Source: Solimonas marina
GTDB lineage: Bacteria > Pseudomonadota > Gammaproteobacteria > Nevskiales > Nevskiaceae
NCBI RefSeq assembly: GCF_012241385.1
Contig: NZ_JAAVXB010000011.1
Span: forward strand, 113,882-177,881
Reading direction: 5' to 3'
DNA length: 64,000 nucleotides
The notes under the pieces: model-generated
What the model was told of the DNA's origin: nothing
What the model saw: only the letters and a program-made list of their open reading frames with translations
Database searches by the model: none
Position numbers and translations under genes: made by a program
Shown: piece after piece, positions 25,642 to 36,097 of the stretch
How the letters are laid out: every line of letters begins with the position of its first letter
How positions within the stretch are numbered: position 1 is the first letter of the stretch

Positions 25642-26586
25642 GTGGCACGACTCAGTCCGGCGGCACTGCGCGCGCGCTTCGTCGACGCCGCCACCGAAAA
25701 ATTCGCACGCAACGTCGCGGACTTCGTGCGCCTGCAGGCGCTGGTGGCCGACCACGGCGGCCGCTTTCACAACGATCACGGCGCCATCCGCACCGCTGAT
25801 CCGCGGGTTCGCGCGCTGTTCGTGCGCGCCGCGCGCCTGATGGGCCTGCGCCCCGAGCGCCGCTATGCCTTCCCGGCCAAGAAGCTCAAATCGTTCGACC
25901 TGCAGGTGATCGGCGAAGACGCCACGCCGTTCAAGGTGTTCGTCTCGGAAGTCGACCTCGACGCGTTCGCACCGGAAGTCGCCGCGTGCATCGTCGACGA
26001 CGCCGAGCGCCAATGGTCCGCTGTCGATCACAGCGCGTTCATTGCACTGCTGGCCCGCGGCGAAATCGCCGGCGGCCTCGACGAGGCCGACGCCGCCAAC
26101 TTCGTCTCGCATCTGGTCGAGACGGTGATGCAACGCAACGGTCCGCCCCTGCAGCGACAGACATTGGCACGCGTCGCCGCGGTGTCCGGCGAAGCCGCCA
26201 GCGCCTTGGCGCTGGGGCCGGACTTCAATCACGTGACGATCGACGTCCGCGCCGCGAACTTCGATGGCATCGACGCCATGGCCGACACGATGCGCGCCGC
26301 CGGCTTTCGCCTGCTGCCGGCGATCCAGGGCGCACCGGGCACGGCGCTGCGGCAGACCGCGACGATGGCGGCAACGATGGACACGCCGGTGCTCGAAGCC
26401 GACGGCACGGTCGGCGTTGCGCAGACCGAGAAGCAATTCGTCGAAATCATCGAGCGCGCGCAGGCCCATGACGACGACGGCACGCCGCTGTGGACGCAAG
26501 ACGGCGCGCCGCTGATCTTTCGCAATTTTCTGGCGGCCAATGCCGAGAAGATTTTCGACGCCGCCGCGACCCGCGCCGGCCGCTAG
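25642..26586 (+). CDS. DUF1338 (HglS-like) metalloprotein, short form
   Basis: The 314-residue protein belongs to DUF1338, whose characterised member HglS (YdcJ) converts 2-oxoadipate to D-2-hydroxyglutarate in lysine breakdown with an Fe(II) centre. Likely metal ligands are the His in FHNDHGAIRT, the His in FNHVTIDV and the Glu in KQFVEIIERA. HglS is about 460 residues, so this shorter form may act on a different substrate. GTG at 25642 is preceded by GGGAGGAG. A TACACT at 25590-25595 may be its -10 box. It stands alone. Confidence 0.82.
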   Translation: MARLSPAALRARFVDAATEKFARNVADFVRLQALVADHGGRFHNDHGAIRTADPRVRALFVRAARLMGLRPERRYAFPAKKLKSFDLQVIGEDATPFKVFVSEVDLDAFAPEVAACIVDDAERQWSAVDHSAFIALLARGEIAGGLDEADAANFVSHLVETVMQRNGPPLQRQTLARVAAVSGEAASALALGPDFNHVTIDVRAANFDGIDAMADTMRAAGFRLLPAIQGAPGTALRQTATMAATMDTPVLEADGTVGVAQTEKQFVEIIERAQAHDDDGTPLWTQDGAPLIFRNFLAANAEKIFDAAATRAGR

Positions 26587-26605
26587 CGCGGCCCGGCGCG
26601 AACGA

Positions 26606-28102
26606 TCAGGACGCCAGCGCCTCCGGCATGTCGCCGTTGGCTTCGCGCGTCAGACCGTACTTGCGCAATTTCTCGACCAGTGTCGTGCGCCGCGTGTTGA
26701 GCAGCTTGGCGGCGTGGGCGACGACACCGCCGGCCTGGTCGAGCGCCTGACGGATCAGCGACAGCTCGATGGCTTCGATGTGATCCTTGAGGTTGACGCC
26801 TTCCGGCGGCAGCGTGTCGGATGCCAGCAGGTCCGGCATCTCATCGGCGACCAGCGTCGGCACCGTGTACGCTGGCTGTGCGACCGGCATCTCGCAGACC
26901 GTGCCGCCGGTGGCTTCGCGGCGCAGCGGCTGCGCGATCTCGACAGCCGGCGCATCGACGCAGTAGCGCGCCGGCAGGCTGGCAGCATCGACACGCGCGT
27001 GCGGATGCAGCACGGCGAGACGCTCGATCAGGTTCGACAGCTCGCGCACATTGCCCGGCCAGTGGTAGCGGCGCAGCATGTTGATCGCATCAGCCGTCAG
27101 CCGCACCGAGCCATGGCCGGTGCGCTCCAGGGTGCCGATCAGATCGTCGATCAGCATCGGCAGGTCTTCAGTGCGCTCGCGCAGCGGCGGCGTCTCGATC
27201 GGAAAGACGTTGAGGCGATAGTAGAGATCCTCGCGGAACGTGCCCTTGACGATGGCGTCCTCGAGGTTGCGATGCGTGGCGGCGATGATGCGCACGTCGC
27301 AATGCAGGCTGCGGTTGGCGCCGACGCGCTCGAAGCTGCGTTCCTGCAGCACGCGCAGGATCTTGACCTGCATCGACAGCGGCATGTCGCCGATTTCGTC
27401 GAGGAACAGCGTGCCGCCGTCGGCCATCTCGAAGCGGCCGCGACGCGCAGTGATGGCGCCGGTGAACGCACCCTTCTCGTGACCGAACAGCTCGCTTTCA
27501 AGCAGTTCCGACGGAATCGCGCCGCAGTTGACGGCCACGAACGGCTGATCGCGACGCGCCGAGCGCTCGTGGATCGCACGCGCCACCACTTCCTTGCCGG
27601 TACCGGATTCACCGGCGATCAGCACCGTGGTGTCGAAGGCCGCGACCTGCTCGATGAGCTTGCGCACGCGACGCACCGACGCCGAGTTACCGCTGGGGCC
27701 GCCACAGGCGACCGGGCGCACGGCGTCCTGCGCCATCTGCACCAGCGCCGCGCGCTTGAGCAGCTCCGACAGCTGGTGATAACGAACCGGAAAATCGAGC
27801 GGCAGACAGGCGCTGGCGTCGAGGCCGTAGCGCTGCATCAAGGCGTCGTGCTGGGCATGCGGAACAATCAGCGGCGGATGGCGCGGATCGCGGCGCAGCC
27901 AGCTGACGAAGGCATCGAGCGGCTCGGCCGGCGTGTCGCCGACGATGACGGCCAGCCAGTCCTGCGGCCGGTGCTCGGCCACCCCGATCTCGCCAGCGTC
28001 GGCGACGACGCTGGCCCGGTAGTCGACGAATTCGAGAATCGCACGCAGGCTCTCGGCACGCGCGGCATCGGCTTCGATCACCAGGACACGGGATTCAGGC
28101 AT
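26606..28102 (-). CDS. fleQ: Flagellar master regulator FleQ, sigma-54 activator
   Basis: FleQ is an AAA+ enhancer-binding protein that switches on flagellar genes with sigma-54 and in pseudomonads responds to c-di-GMP. The 498-residue protein has an N-terminal FleQ domain without the usual phospho-Asp, Walker A GESGTGKE (164-171), the sigma-54 contact loop GAFTGA (211-216), [18 protein letters not shown] and a C-terminal Fis-type helix-turn-helix ([19 protein letters not shown]). The ATG lies inside the end of the receiver gene (8-nt overlap). With rpoN2 two genes upstream, the sigma factor and its activator are encoded together. Confidence 0.95.
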   Translation of the reverse strand: MPESRVLVIEADAARAESLRAILEFVDYRASVVADAGEIGVAEHRPQDWLAVIVGDTPAEPLDAFVSWLRRDPRHPPLIVPHAQHDALMQRYGLDASACLPLDFPVRYHQLSELLKRAALVQMAQDAVRPVACGGPSGNSASVRRVRKLIEQVAAFDTTVLIAGESGTGKEVVARAIHERSARRDQPFVAVNCGAIPSELLESELFGHEKGAFTGAITARRGRFEMADGGTLFLDEIGDMPLSMQVKILRVLQERSFERVGANRSLHCDVRIIAATHRNLEDAIVKGTFREDLYYRLNVFPIETPPLRERTEDLPMLIDDLIGTLERTGHGSVRLTADAINMLRRYHWPGNVRELSNLIERLAVLHPHARVDAASLPARYCVDAPAVEIAQPLRREATGGTVCEMPVAQPAYTVPTLVADEMPDLLASDTLPPEGVNLKDHIEAIELSLIRQALDQAGGVVAHAAKLLNTRRTTLVEKLRKYGLTREANGDMPEALAS

Positions 28103-28478
28103 CGGAAATCTCCTTGAGCATGCGACGCACGATCACGATCACGTCGTTCTCATAACTGCGCTTGTTGATGAAACCCTCGGCACCCACCTGGGCGACGAAT
28201 TCACGATGGGCGGCATCGTCGTAATGCGATGCGATGACCACCACCGGCGGCGCGTCCTGCGCCTTGATCAGTCGGGTCGCCTGCAGCCCGCCCATGTTCG
28301 GCATCGCCAAATCCATGATGATCAGCTGCGGCTTGAGCGTTTCGGACATGCGCACGGCTTCCTCGCCGTCGTAGGCCTCGCCGACGATCTCGATTTCCGA
28401 GAAACCGGCGAGCAGATGGCGCGCCAGAATCAGGAACGGTCGATTGTCGTCTACGAGCAATGTCCGAACTTTGGTCAC
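28095..28478 (-). CDS. Single-domain response regulator (CheY-like receiver)
   Basis: The 127-residue protein is a lone receiver domain with the acidic pair in LLVDDNR, the phospho-Asp in [13 protein letters not shown] and the conserved Lys in FINKRSY. It has no output domain. The start is a GTG at 28478 behind AGGGAG. It sits between rpoN2 (49 bp upstream) and fleQ (8-nt overlap), so it may pass a phospho-signal to flagellar regulation. No histidine kinase gene is in the window. Confidence 0.9.
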   Translation of the reverse strand: MTKVRTLLVDDNRPFLILARHLLAGFSEIEIVGEAYDGEEAVRMSETLKPQLIIMDLAMPNMGGLQATRLIKAQDAPPVVVIASHYDDAAHREFVAQVGAEGFINKRSYENDVIVIVRRMLKEISDA

Positions 28479-28527
28479 TTCCCTTCTCCCTGGAATCCAG
28501 CGGCGGCACCCTTGCCCCCGCGTCCCC

Positions 28528-29982
28528 TCATCCTGCCACCGACAGGCGCCTGACGGCATCTCGTGGCAGGCGTTCCTTGACCGGCGGAATCCGCATGGCC
28601 TCGCGATACTTGGCCACCGTACGGCGCGCCACCTCGATGCCCTGCCGCGCCAGCAGCGCCGTGATCTCGCCGTCGCTGAGCGGCGACGTAGCGTTCTCGG
28701 CATTGATGATGCGGCGGATCATCGCCTTCACAGCCGTGCCGGAACTCTCGAGTCCGCGGCCTGCAATCTGTGACGGGAAGAATGCCTTCAATTCATAGAC
28801 GCCCCACGGCGTCGCCACCCATTTGTTGGTTGTGACCCGACAAACGGTGGACTCGTGCATGCCGATGCGGTCGGCGATCTCGCGCAGCGTCAGCGACGCC
28901 ATGCCTTCCTCACCACGCGCCAGGAATTCAGCCTGCCGCTCGAAGATGGCGCGTCCCGTGCGCAGCAGCGTGTCGTGGCGCATTTCGAGACCCCGCACCA
29001 GCCAGCGCGCCTCTTGCAGCTGATCGCGCAGGGCGCGATGCGCCGTGGCACCGAGCATGCGCTCGTAGGCCGCGTTGACGCGCACCCGCGGCAGGCGCTC
29101 GACATTGAGCTCGACGCGCCAGGCGCCCGGCGTGCCGCTCACGATCAGGTCCGGCAGCGCGGCATCGGCCGGCGCCGCCAGCGCACTGGCCGGCTTCGGG
29201 TTGAGGCTGAGGATCAGGTCGAGCGCGGCATGCAGATCGACCGCGTCGACGCCGAGCGCATTGCCAACCTCGGCGTAATCATGGGCGCCGAGTGCATCGA
29301 GATGCGCATCGACGACTTGCTGCGCCAGCGCCCGGCCCGGCGTCGCCGCTGGCAGCGCCGCCAGCTGCAGCAGCAGGCACTCACGCAGATCGCGTGCCGC
29401 GAAACCGCTCGGCTCGACCCCCTGCACCAGCGCCAGCGCGGCTTGCAGCTCACGTGCATCCGGCAGCGGCCGCAGTGCACTTTCCAGGGCGATGCCGTCG
29501 AGCGGCTGGGTCAGATAGCCGTTGTCGTCGACAGCGTCGACGATGGCCGTGCACAACGCCGCCTGGCGCTCGTCGGCAACCACCAGCTGCAGCTGCTCGA
29601 GCGCGACCAGGCGTGCATCGGTCTGCGGCGCAGCCGTCAGGCGCGCTTCCCAGGATTCGCCGTCGGCGTCGGCCGGCGGTTCACCGCCGCTCCAGCTGTC
29701 GCGCGTCGACCAGTCATAGTCGGCTTCGACACGAGCCTCGGCTGCCGGATCGACACCGCTGACCTCGACGTCCTGACGCTGCGCCTCGTCGGCAGCCGGG
29801 TCGACGTCGACGCCGCCCATCTCGTCGTCCTCGCCCTCCAGCATCACGTTCTGCGCCAGCGCCTGCTGCAGCTCCTGCTCCAGCTCGATCGTCGACAGTT
29901 GCAGCAAGCGGATCGACTGCAGCAGCTGCGGGGTCATCGCAACCTGCTGGCTGATCCGTGCCTGCGTATTCAGTTTGTTCAT
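28528..29982 (-). CDS. rpoN: RNA polymerase sigma-54 factor, copy 2 (flagellar type)
   Basis: This 484-residue second sigma-54 has region I (VAMTPQLLQSIRLLQLSTIE), an acidic region II (about 50-105), the HTH HESTVCRVTTNKW and the RpoN box ARRTVAKYRE at about 452-461. In Xanthomonas the paralogue rpoN2, embedded in the flagellar cluster, controls flagella together with FleQ; the same neighbours occur here. AAGGGGG precedes the ATG. Region II and the core-binding part differ strongly from copy 1, so this is an old duplication or a separate lineage. Confidence 0.95.
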   Translation of the reverse strand: MNKLNTQARISQQVAMTPQLLQSIRLLQLSTIELEQELQQALAQNVMLEGEDDEMGGVDVDPAADEAQRQDVEVSGVDPAAEARVEADYDWSTRDSWSGGEPPADADGESWEARLTAAPQTDARLVALEQLQLVVADERQAALCTAIVDAVDDNGYLTQPLDGIALESALRPLPDARELQAALALVQGVEPSGFAARDLRECLLLQLAALPAATPGRALAQQVVDAHLDALGAHDYAEVGNALGVDAVDLHAALDLILSLNPKPASALAAPADAALPDLIVSGTPGAWRVELNVERLPRVRVNAAYERMLGATAHRALRDQLQEARWLVRGLEMRHDTLLRTGRAIFERQAEFLARGEEGMASLTLREIADRIGMHESTVCRVTTNKWVATPWGVYELKAFFPSQIAGRGLESSGTAVKAMIRRIINAENATSPLSDGEITALLARQGIEVARRTVAKYREAMRIPPVKERLPRDAVRRLSVAG

Positions 29983-30134
29983 GCGGCTACCCCCTTGCTC
30001 TACCCCAGAGCAACAATCGCTTACACACTGTTACGAAAATCTCTCGCGTGCCAAAGCAAATATTTCCCGACATTTTGTGGGGGTCAGCCTGATGACTGAC
30101 GGAATCCCGGCAGGGGCCGGTCCCCACGCCTCGT

Positions 30135-30770
30135 TCAGATCACGACTTCGTCAAGTCCGGTGCGAATCGCATGACGCATCAGGGCGTTGGTGCCGTACAG
30201 GCCCAGCGCCTGCATCAGCCGCGCACGATGGGTTTCGACGGTCTTGACGCTGATCCCCATCAGCACCGCGATTTCCTTGGTCGATTTGCCGCGGCCGATC
30301 AGTTGCAACACCTGGCGCTGGCGCGGCGTCAGCTGCGCGGCGTCCTCGGCGCGCTGGTCGAGGCGACGCTCGATCGCCTTGTGCGAAATCGCCGGGCTCA
30401 GATAGATCTGGTGGCGCTCGACGGCGCGTAGCGCCAGGCCCAGCTCGATCGGCTCGGCATCCTTGGCAATGAAGCCGGCGGCGCCGCCCTTGAGTGCCAG
30501 GCGGATGTGGTGACCGTCCGTCGGCGACGAAAGAATCATCACCGCGACTTCCGGATAGTGGCGACGGATCTGCAGCAGGGCTTCGAGCCCGGAGATCTGC
30601 GGCAGGTTGAGCTCGGTGATGACCAGCTCCGGCCGCAGGCGGCCGACCGCTTCGAGCAGCTGCGTACCGTCGCTGGCTTCCCCAACGATCTGCGCCGGAC
30701 CATAAGTCTCGAGCAGGTGCCGGATTCCGGCACGGATCAGGGTCTGCGGCTCCGCCAGCACGATGCGCAT
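30135..30770 (-). CDS. NarL/FixJ-type response regulator with Glu at the phosphorylation site
   Basis: The 211-residue protein has an N-terminal receiver-like domain and a C-terminal LuxR-type HTH (LTPRQRQVLQLIGRGKSTKEI). In the receiver, the phosphorylated Asp is replaced by Glu53 (LVITELNLP), and the acidic pair near the N-terminus is reduced to Ala-Glu (IVLAEPQT). The Ser and Lys positions (ILSSPTDG, FIAKDAE) look normal. It may therefore be active without phosphorylation. GAGGAGG precedes the ATG. It lies 34 bp after the PilZ gene and 152 bp before rpoN2. Confidence 0.9.
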   Translation of the reverse strand: MRIVLAEPQTLIRAGIRHLLETYGPAQIVGEASDGTQLLEAVGRLRPELVITELNLPQISGLEALLQIRRHYPEVAVMILSSPTDGHHIRLALKGGAAGFIAKDAEPIELGLALRAVERHQIYLSPAISHKAIERRLDQRAEDAAQLTPRQRQVLQLIGRGKSTKEIAVLMGISVKTVETHRARLMQALGLYGTNALMRHAIRTGLDEVVI

Positions 30771-30804
30771 GCTTCATCCTCCTCAATTTGCGTGAGGCGG
30801 ATTG

Positions 30805-31353
30805 TTAAGGCGCGCTCCCCCGTGTGCCGCGTTGACCCGGTGAACGTGCGTCAGCAACAGACCGACGGTGCTGTAGGAAAATGTAACGCTCTATTTCGCC
30901 GACCAGCGGCTCCGGCATCACGGCAAAGTGCAGCATGACCTCGCCGTCAGGGGCCGCGGACACCTCCCCGGTCCACTGCCAGGCCGTGGGCGCGCAGGGG
31001 TGCAGCTCGATGCTGACCGAAACCCGGCTGCCCGGAGTCGGCGCCCCGGCCGCGGCCGGCCACGACAGTCCCTCCGAGCTGAGACACAGGGCGGTCGGAC
31101 TCACGTCGGTCCGGCCCTGATGCAGCAGCGCACCGAGCAGTTCGATGACCAGATCGACCTTGCGGTGCAGACGCTCGAACTCTGCCGCGCCCGGCGCATC
31201 GGCATCGACGAGGGTGCGCTCGCCGAGCGCCGCGACCGCCGCCAGCATGCGCTGGTTCTGATCGGCCCAGCGCGCCAGCGGCTCGTCGGCGGCGGCCGGC
31301 CGCCATGAAAACGGCAGCACGTCACGGTAAGCCAAAGCCGGCGAGCGACTCAC
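30805..31353 (-). CDS. PilZ-domain-like flagellar protein, degenerate c-di-GMP motif
   Basis: The 182-residue protein has an N-terminal helical part (FSWRPAAADEPLARWADQ) and a C-terminal PilZ-like barrel. The second PilZ motif (D/NxSxxG) appears as CLSSEG with the Asp/Asn lost, and no clear RxxxR arginine pair precedes it, so c-di-GMP binding is doubtful. A PilZ gene directly after fliS is seen in Xanthomonas flagellar clusters. The start is a GTG at 31353, 13 bp after the fliS stop. Confidence 0.75.
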   Translation of the reverse strand: MSRSPALAYRDVLPFSWRPAAADEPLARWADQNQRMLAAVAALGERTLVDADAPGAAEFERLHRKVDLVIELLGALLHQGRTDVSPTALCLSSEGLSWPAAAGAPTPGSRVSVSIELHPCAPTAWQWTGEVSAAPDGEVMLHFAVMPEPLVGEIERYIFLQHRRSVADARSPGQRGTRGSAP

Positions 31354-31366
31354 TTCCAAGGACCTC

Positions 31367-31750
31367 TCAACGGCTCGTGCCGATACGCTCCCATGCGTCG
31401 GCCAGCGGACGCAGCAAGCCGGCGACTTCGTCGACGGCAGCGGCATCGTTGGTGGCGTTGGCATGGACCAGGCGACGCAACATATAGTCGTACAGTGCAT
31501 CCAGATTGCGCGAGATCGCGCCACCCGCCTGCATATCCAGGCAGGCTCGCAGATGTTCGATGATCGCCAGTGCGCCCGACATCGCGCGCAGCTTGCTCGG
31601 CGTCTCGCCGCAGGCCATGGCGCCGCGCGCCGTCGCCAAGCGCGACAGTGCGCCGTCGAACAGCTTCGCCGTCAGCTGGTGCGGCGAGGTGTCATCGAAC
31701 AGCACGCTGTTCGAGGCGCTCTGATACTGGCGGACGGCGGCGTAGGACAC
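31367..31750 (-). CDS. fliS: Flagellin export chaperone FliS
   Basis: FliS binds the flagellin C-terminus in the cytoplasm and prevents early polymerisation. The 127-residue helical protein starts YAAVRQYQSASNSVLFDDTSPHQL, contains AKLFDGALSRLATARGAM and ends with the DAWERIG segment, all typical. The start is a GTG at 31750 with GGAG 7 nt before it. fliD, the normal upstream neighbour, is absent; the gene upstream is eda. The flagellar region is therefore cut at this point, and flagellin genes are elsewhere or missing. Confidence 0.92.
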   Translation of the reverse strand: MSYAAVRQYQSASNSVLFDDTSPHQLTAKLFDGALSRLATARGAMACGETPSKLRAMSGALAIIEHLRACLDMQAGGAISRNLDALYDYMLRRLVHANATNDAAAVDEVAGLLRPLADAWERIGTSR

Positions 31751-31856
31751 GGCAGGACTCCGAAGGCAATCATGGGCTTGCGCCCTTGCCTTGGTTATCG
31801 ACCGTCGGCGCCGCTTCTTGAGGAACGCGGCCGCAGGCGCCGATTCCGCCGTCCGT
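31751..31856 (-). promoter_or_regulatory. eda-fliS spacer with stem-loops
   Basis: On the minus strand, 8-bp arms TCGGCGCC and GGCGCCGA enclose a long loop just after eda, and GGGC-GCAA-GCCC follows nearer fliS. Neither has a T-tract. I see no convincing -24/-12 sigma-54 promoter for fliS, so read-through from edd-eda is possible. Confidence 0.35.
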
Positions 31857-32497
31857 TCAGACGCCGCTGCCGAGCTGGCTCGCCTGCGCCGCCAGCGCCG
31901 TGATCGCCGCCCAGTCGCCGGCTTCGACCAGCTGACGCGGCGCCAACCACGAGCCGCCGATGCAATCGACGTTGGCCAGCGACAAAAAGTCCGGCGCGGT
32001 CGCCGGGCTGATGCCGCCGGTCGGGCAGAAGCGCAGCTGCGGCAACGGCCCGGCAATGGCCTTGAGCATCTGCACGCCACCGGCCGGCACCGCCGGGAAG
32101 AACTTCAACGCGGCAAAGCCCTCGGCGACCGCCTTCATTGCTTCCGACGGCGTCATCACGCCCGGCAGAAAGGTCCAGCCGTTGCTGCGCGCCGCGCGCA
32201 GCAGATCGGTGGTTGCCCCGGGGCTGACGCCGAACCGCGCACCGGCCTCGCCGGCCGTCTTCAGGTCATGCGCGTTGAGTATCGTGCCCGCCCCGACGAT
32301 GGCGTCCGGCACCGCTTCCGAGATCGCCGCGATGGCGTCGAGCGCCACCGGCGTGCGCAGCGTGACTTCGAGCACGCGCACACCGCCGGCGACCAGGGCG
32401 CGCGCCAGTGGCACGGCATCGTCGAGGCGATCGATGACGATGACCGGCATCACCGGCCCGCTCTTCATGACCTCGGCGATCGAGGCAAAAGCCGCTT

Positions 32498-32501
<4 letters not shown>
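31857..32501 (-). CDS. eda: KDPG aldolase
   Basis: Eda splits 2-keto-3-deoxy-6-phosphogluconate into pyruvate and glyceraldehyde-3-phosphate. It serves both the Entner-Doudoroff route and the galacturonate/KDG route. The 214-residue protein has [18 protein letters not shown], the Glu of [16 protein letters not shown], the Schiff-base Lys in [12 protein letters not shown] and FCPTGGIS. Its ATG overlaps the edd stop (ATGA, 32498-32501). GGAGGAG precedes it. The usual edd-eda operon is intact, and eda is also the terminal enzyme for the pectin locus downstream in this window. Confidence 0.97.
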
Positions 32502-34360
<1,859 letters not shown>

Positions 34361-34405
34361 GACGTCTCTCCACATCGGGATGCCGACATGCGGGATGCAT
34401 GCCGA

Positions 34406-34434
34406 TATGTATGAATACTACAAAATTGTGGCAA
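34406..34434 (-). promoter_or_regulatory. edd promoter overlapped by HexR-like operator
   Basis: On the minus strand TTGCCA (34434-34429) and TACATA (34411-34406) are separated by 17 bp and can serve as -35 and -10. The palindrome TGTATGAATACTACA (34408-34422) lies between and over them, so a bound repressor would block polymerase. Read on the other strand it is TGTAGTATTCATACA, nearly the same as the site before zwf. HexR sites of the TGTA...TACA type are known in Shewanella and other gammaproteobacteria. Confidence 0.72.
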
Positions 34435-34468
34435 CCTGCGGCCACTCACATCATCTGACCACCGCATT

Positions 34469-34488
34469 GGTTTCAGGTTCATGAAACC
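34469..34488. promoter_or_regulatory. Palindrome in the edd-zwf intergenic region
   Basis: GGTTTCA (34469-34475) and TGAAACC (34482-34488) form perfect 7-bp arms around a 6-nt centre, midway between the two HexR-like sites. It may be the operator of a second regulator. I cannot name one. Confidence 0.4.
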
Positions 34489-34551
34489 TAGTGAAATTCC
34501 GATCAAGCGTGGCGAAAGCGCGGCCTGATCTGGCAGCCCGCCAACTCGCGA

Positions 34552-34566
34552 TGTAGTATTAGTACA
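34552..34566 (+). promoter_or_regulatory. HexR-like operator upstream of zwf
   Basis: TGTAGTATTAGTACA has TGTA/TACA ends and near-symmetric inner bases, and matches the site before edd at 13 of 15 positions when that site is read on its other strand. It includes a possible -10 box TAGTAT (34554-34559). hexR lies downstream in the same operon, so autoregulation is likely. Confidence 0.72.
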
Positions 34567-34635
34567 CGAAAGCGACGCCATCCGCAGCGTCGTTCCCCCT
34601 TCATTCGGAGAGACTCCGGCAGGAGCGCGACGGTC

Positions 34636-36096
34636 ATGGCAGCATTGGGCGCATTCGATTTCATTCTGTTCGGTGGCAGCGGCGATCTGGCGATGCGCAA
34701 GCTGTTGCCGGCGCTGTACTACCGTCACCGCGACTGCCCGGCCACCGACGGCTGGCGCGTGATCGGCATCGGCCGACATGACACCAGCCGCGAAGCCTAT
34801 GTCGCGCAAGCGCGCGAAAGCTGCCGCCAGTTCGTCTCGCCGATGGACTTCAACGACGCGCAGTGGGATGCCTTCGCCGAATGCCTCGACTATGTGCAGC
34901 TCGATGCGACCCAGGCCGGTGACTTCGCCGCCCTGGGCGACAAGCTCAAGGACAGCGAATCGCGCACGCGCGTCTTCTATCTGGCGACGGCGCCGAGCCT
35001 GTTCACGGTGATCAGCGAAAACCTCGGCGCCGCCGGGCTGGTCACACCGGCCAGCCGCGTCGTGCTCGAAAAGCCGCTGGGCCGCGATCTCGAATCGGCG
35101 CGGCAGATCAACGATCACGTCGGCCGCGTATTCGCCGAGCACCAGATCTTCCGCATCGACCATTACCTCGGCAAGGAAGCGGTGCAGAACCTGATCGCGC
35201 TGCGCTTCGGCAATGTGTTGTTCGAGCCGCTGTGGAATCGCGAGTGGATCCGCGACGTGCAGATCACGATTGCCGAGACGGTCGGCGTCGAAGCGCGCGG
35301 CGAGTTCTACGACTCGACCGGCGCGCTGCGCGACATGGTGCAGAACCATCTGCTGCAGCTGCTGTGCATCGTCGCCATGGAGCCGCCGCCGAGGATCGAC
35401 GCGGACATGGTGCGCGACGAAAAACTCAAGGTGCTGCGCTCGCTGCGGCCGTTCACGCAGGAAGAAGTCGCCAGCCGCACGGTGCGCGGCCAGTACCGCG
35501 CCGGCGCGATCCGCAACAAGCCGGTGCCCGGCTATCTCGAAGAGCACGGCATCGACGCACAAAGCCGCACCGAGACCTTCGTTGCGATCAAGGCCGAGGT
35601 CGACAACTGGCGCTGGCAGGGTGTGCCGTTCTATCTGCGCACCGGCAAGCGCATGCAGGAGCGGCTGGCCGAGATCGTCGTCAACTTCCGCAACGTGCCG
35701 CATCCGGTGCTGCGCGCCACCGGCGGCGAGCCGACCAATCGCCTCGTCATCAGCCTGCAGCCGGACGAAGGCCTGCGCCTCGACATGATGGCCAAGGTGC
35801 CCGGCCAGAGCATGGACATCCAGCCGATCTTCCTCGACGTGGCGCTGGCCGAGACCTATCGCACGCGGCAGTGGGACGCCTACGAGCGCCTGATCGTCGA
35901 TGTCATCGAGGGTCGCCTGACGCTGTTCATGCGCCGCGACGAGCAGGACGCCGCATGGCAGTGGGTCGAGCCGATCATGCAGGCCTGGGAACGCAGCGGC
36001 CAAGCGCCGAAGTCGTATCCGGCCGGCACCTGGGGCCCGACCGCGTCGAGTGCGCTGATCGCGCGCGACGGTCATGCCTGGCAGGAGGAAGCCTGA
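34636..36096 (+). CDS. zwf: Glucose-6-phosphate dehydrogenase
   Basis: Zwf oxidises glucose-6-phosphate to 6-phosphogluconolactone with NAD(P)+. The 486-residue protein has the nucleotide-binding start FILFGGSGDLAMRKLLPALY, the active-site signature RIDHYLGKE (173-181) and EKPLGRDL. The length matches the family. It begins the operon zwf-pgl-hexR, 276 bp from edd and divergent from it, with a HexR-like operator 70-84 bp upstream. Together with edd and eda it makes a full path from glucose-6-phosphate to pyruvate. Confidence 0.97.
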   Translation: MAALGAFDFILFGGSGDLAMRKLLPALYYRHRDCPATDGWRVIGIGRHDTSREAYVAQARESCRQFVSPMDFNDAQWDAFAECLDYVQLDATQAGDFAALGDKLKDSESRTRVFYLATAPSLFTVISENLGAAGLVTPASRVVLEKPLGRDLESARQINDHVGRVFAEHQIFRIDHYLGKEAVQNLIALRFGNVLFEPLWNREWIRDVQITIAETVGVEARGEFYDSTGALRDMVQNHLLQLLCIVAMEPPPRIDADMVRDEKLKVLRSLRPFTQEEVASRTVRGQYRAGAIRNKPVPGYLEEHGIDAQSRTETFVAIKAEVDNWRWQGVPFYLRTGKRMQERLAEIVVNFRNVPHPVLRATGGEPTNRLVISLQPDEGLRLDMMAKVPGQSMDIQPIFLDVALAETYRTRQWDAYERLIVDVIEGRLTLFMRRDEQDAAWQWVEPIMQAWERSGQAPKSYPAGTWGPTASSALIARDGHAWQEEA

Positions 36097-36097
36097 A

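Noticed and set aside
29983..30134. TGGCACG upstream of rpoN2 that resembles a sigma-54 -24 element
   Set aside because: The expected TTGC -12 element does not follow at the right spacing, so autoregulation by sigma-54 is not supported.
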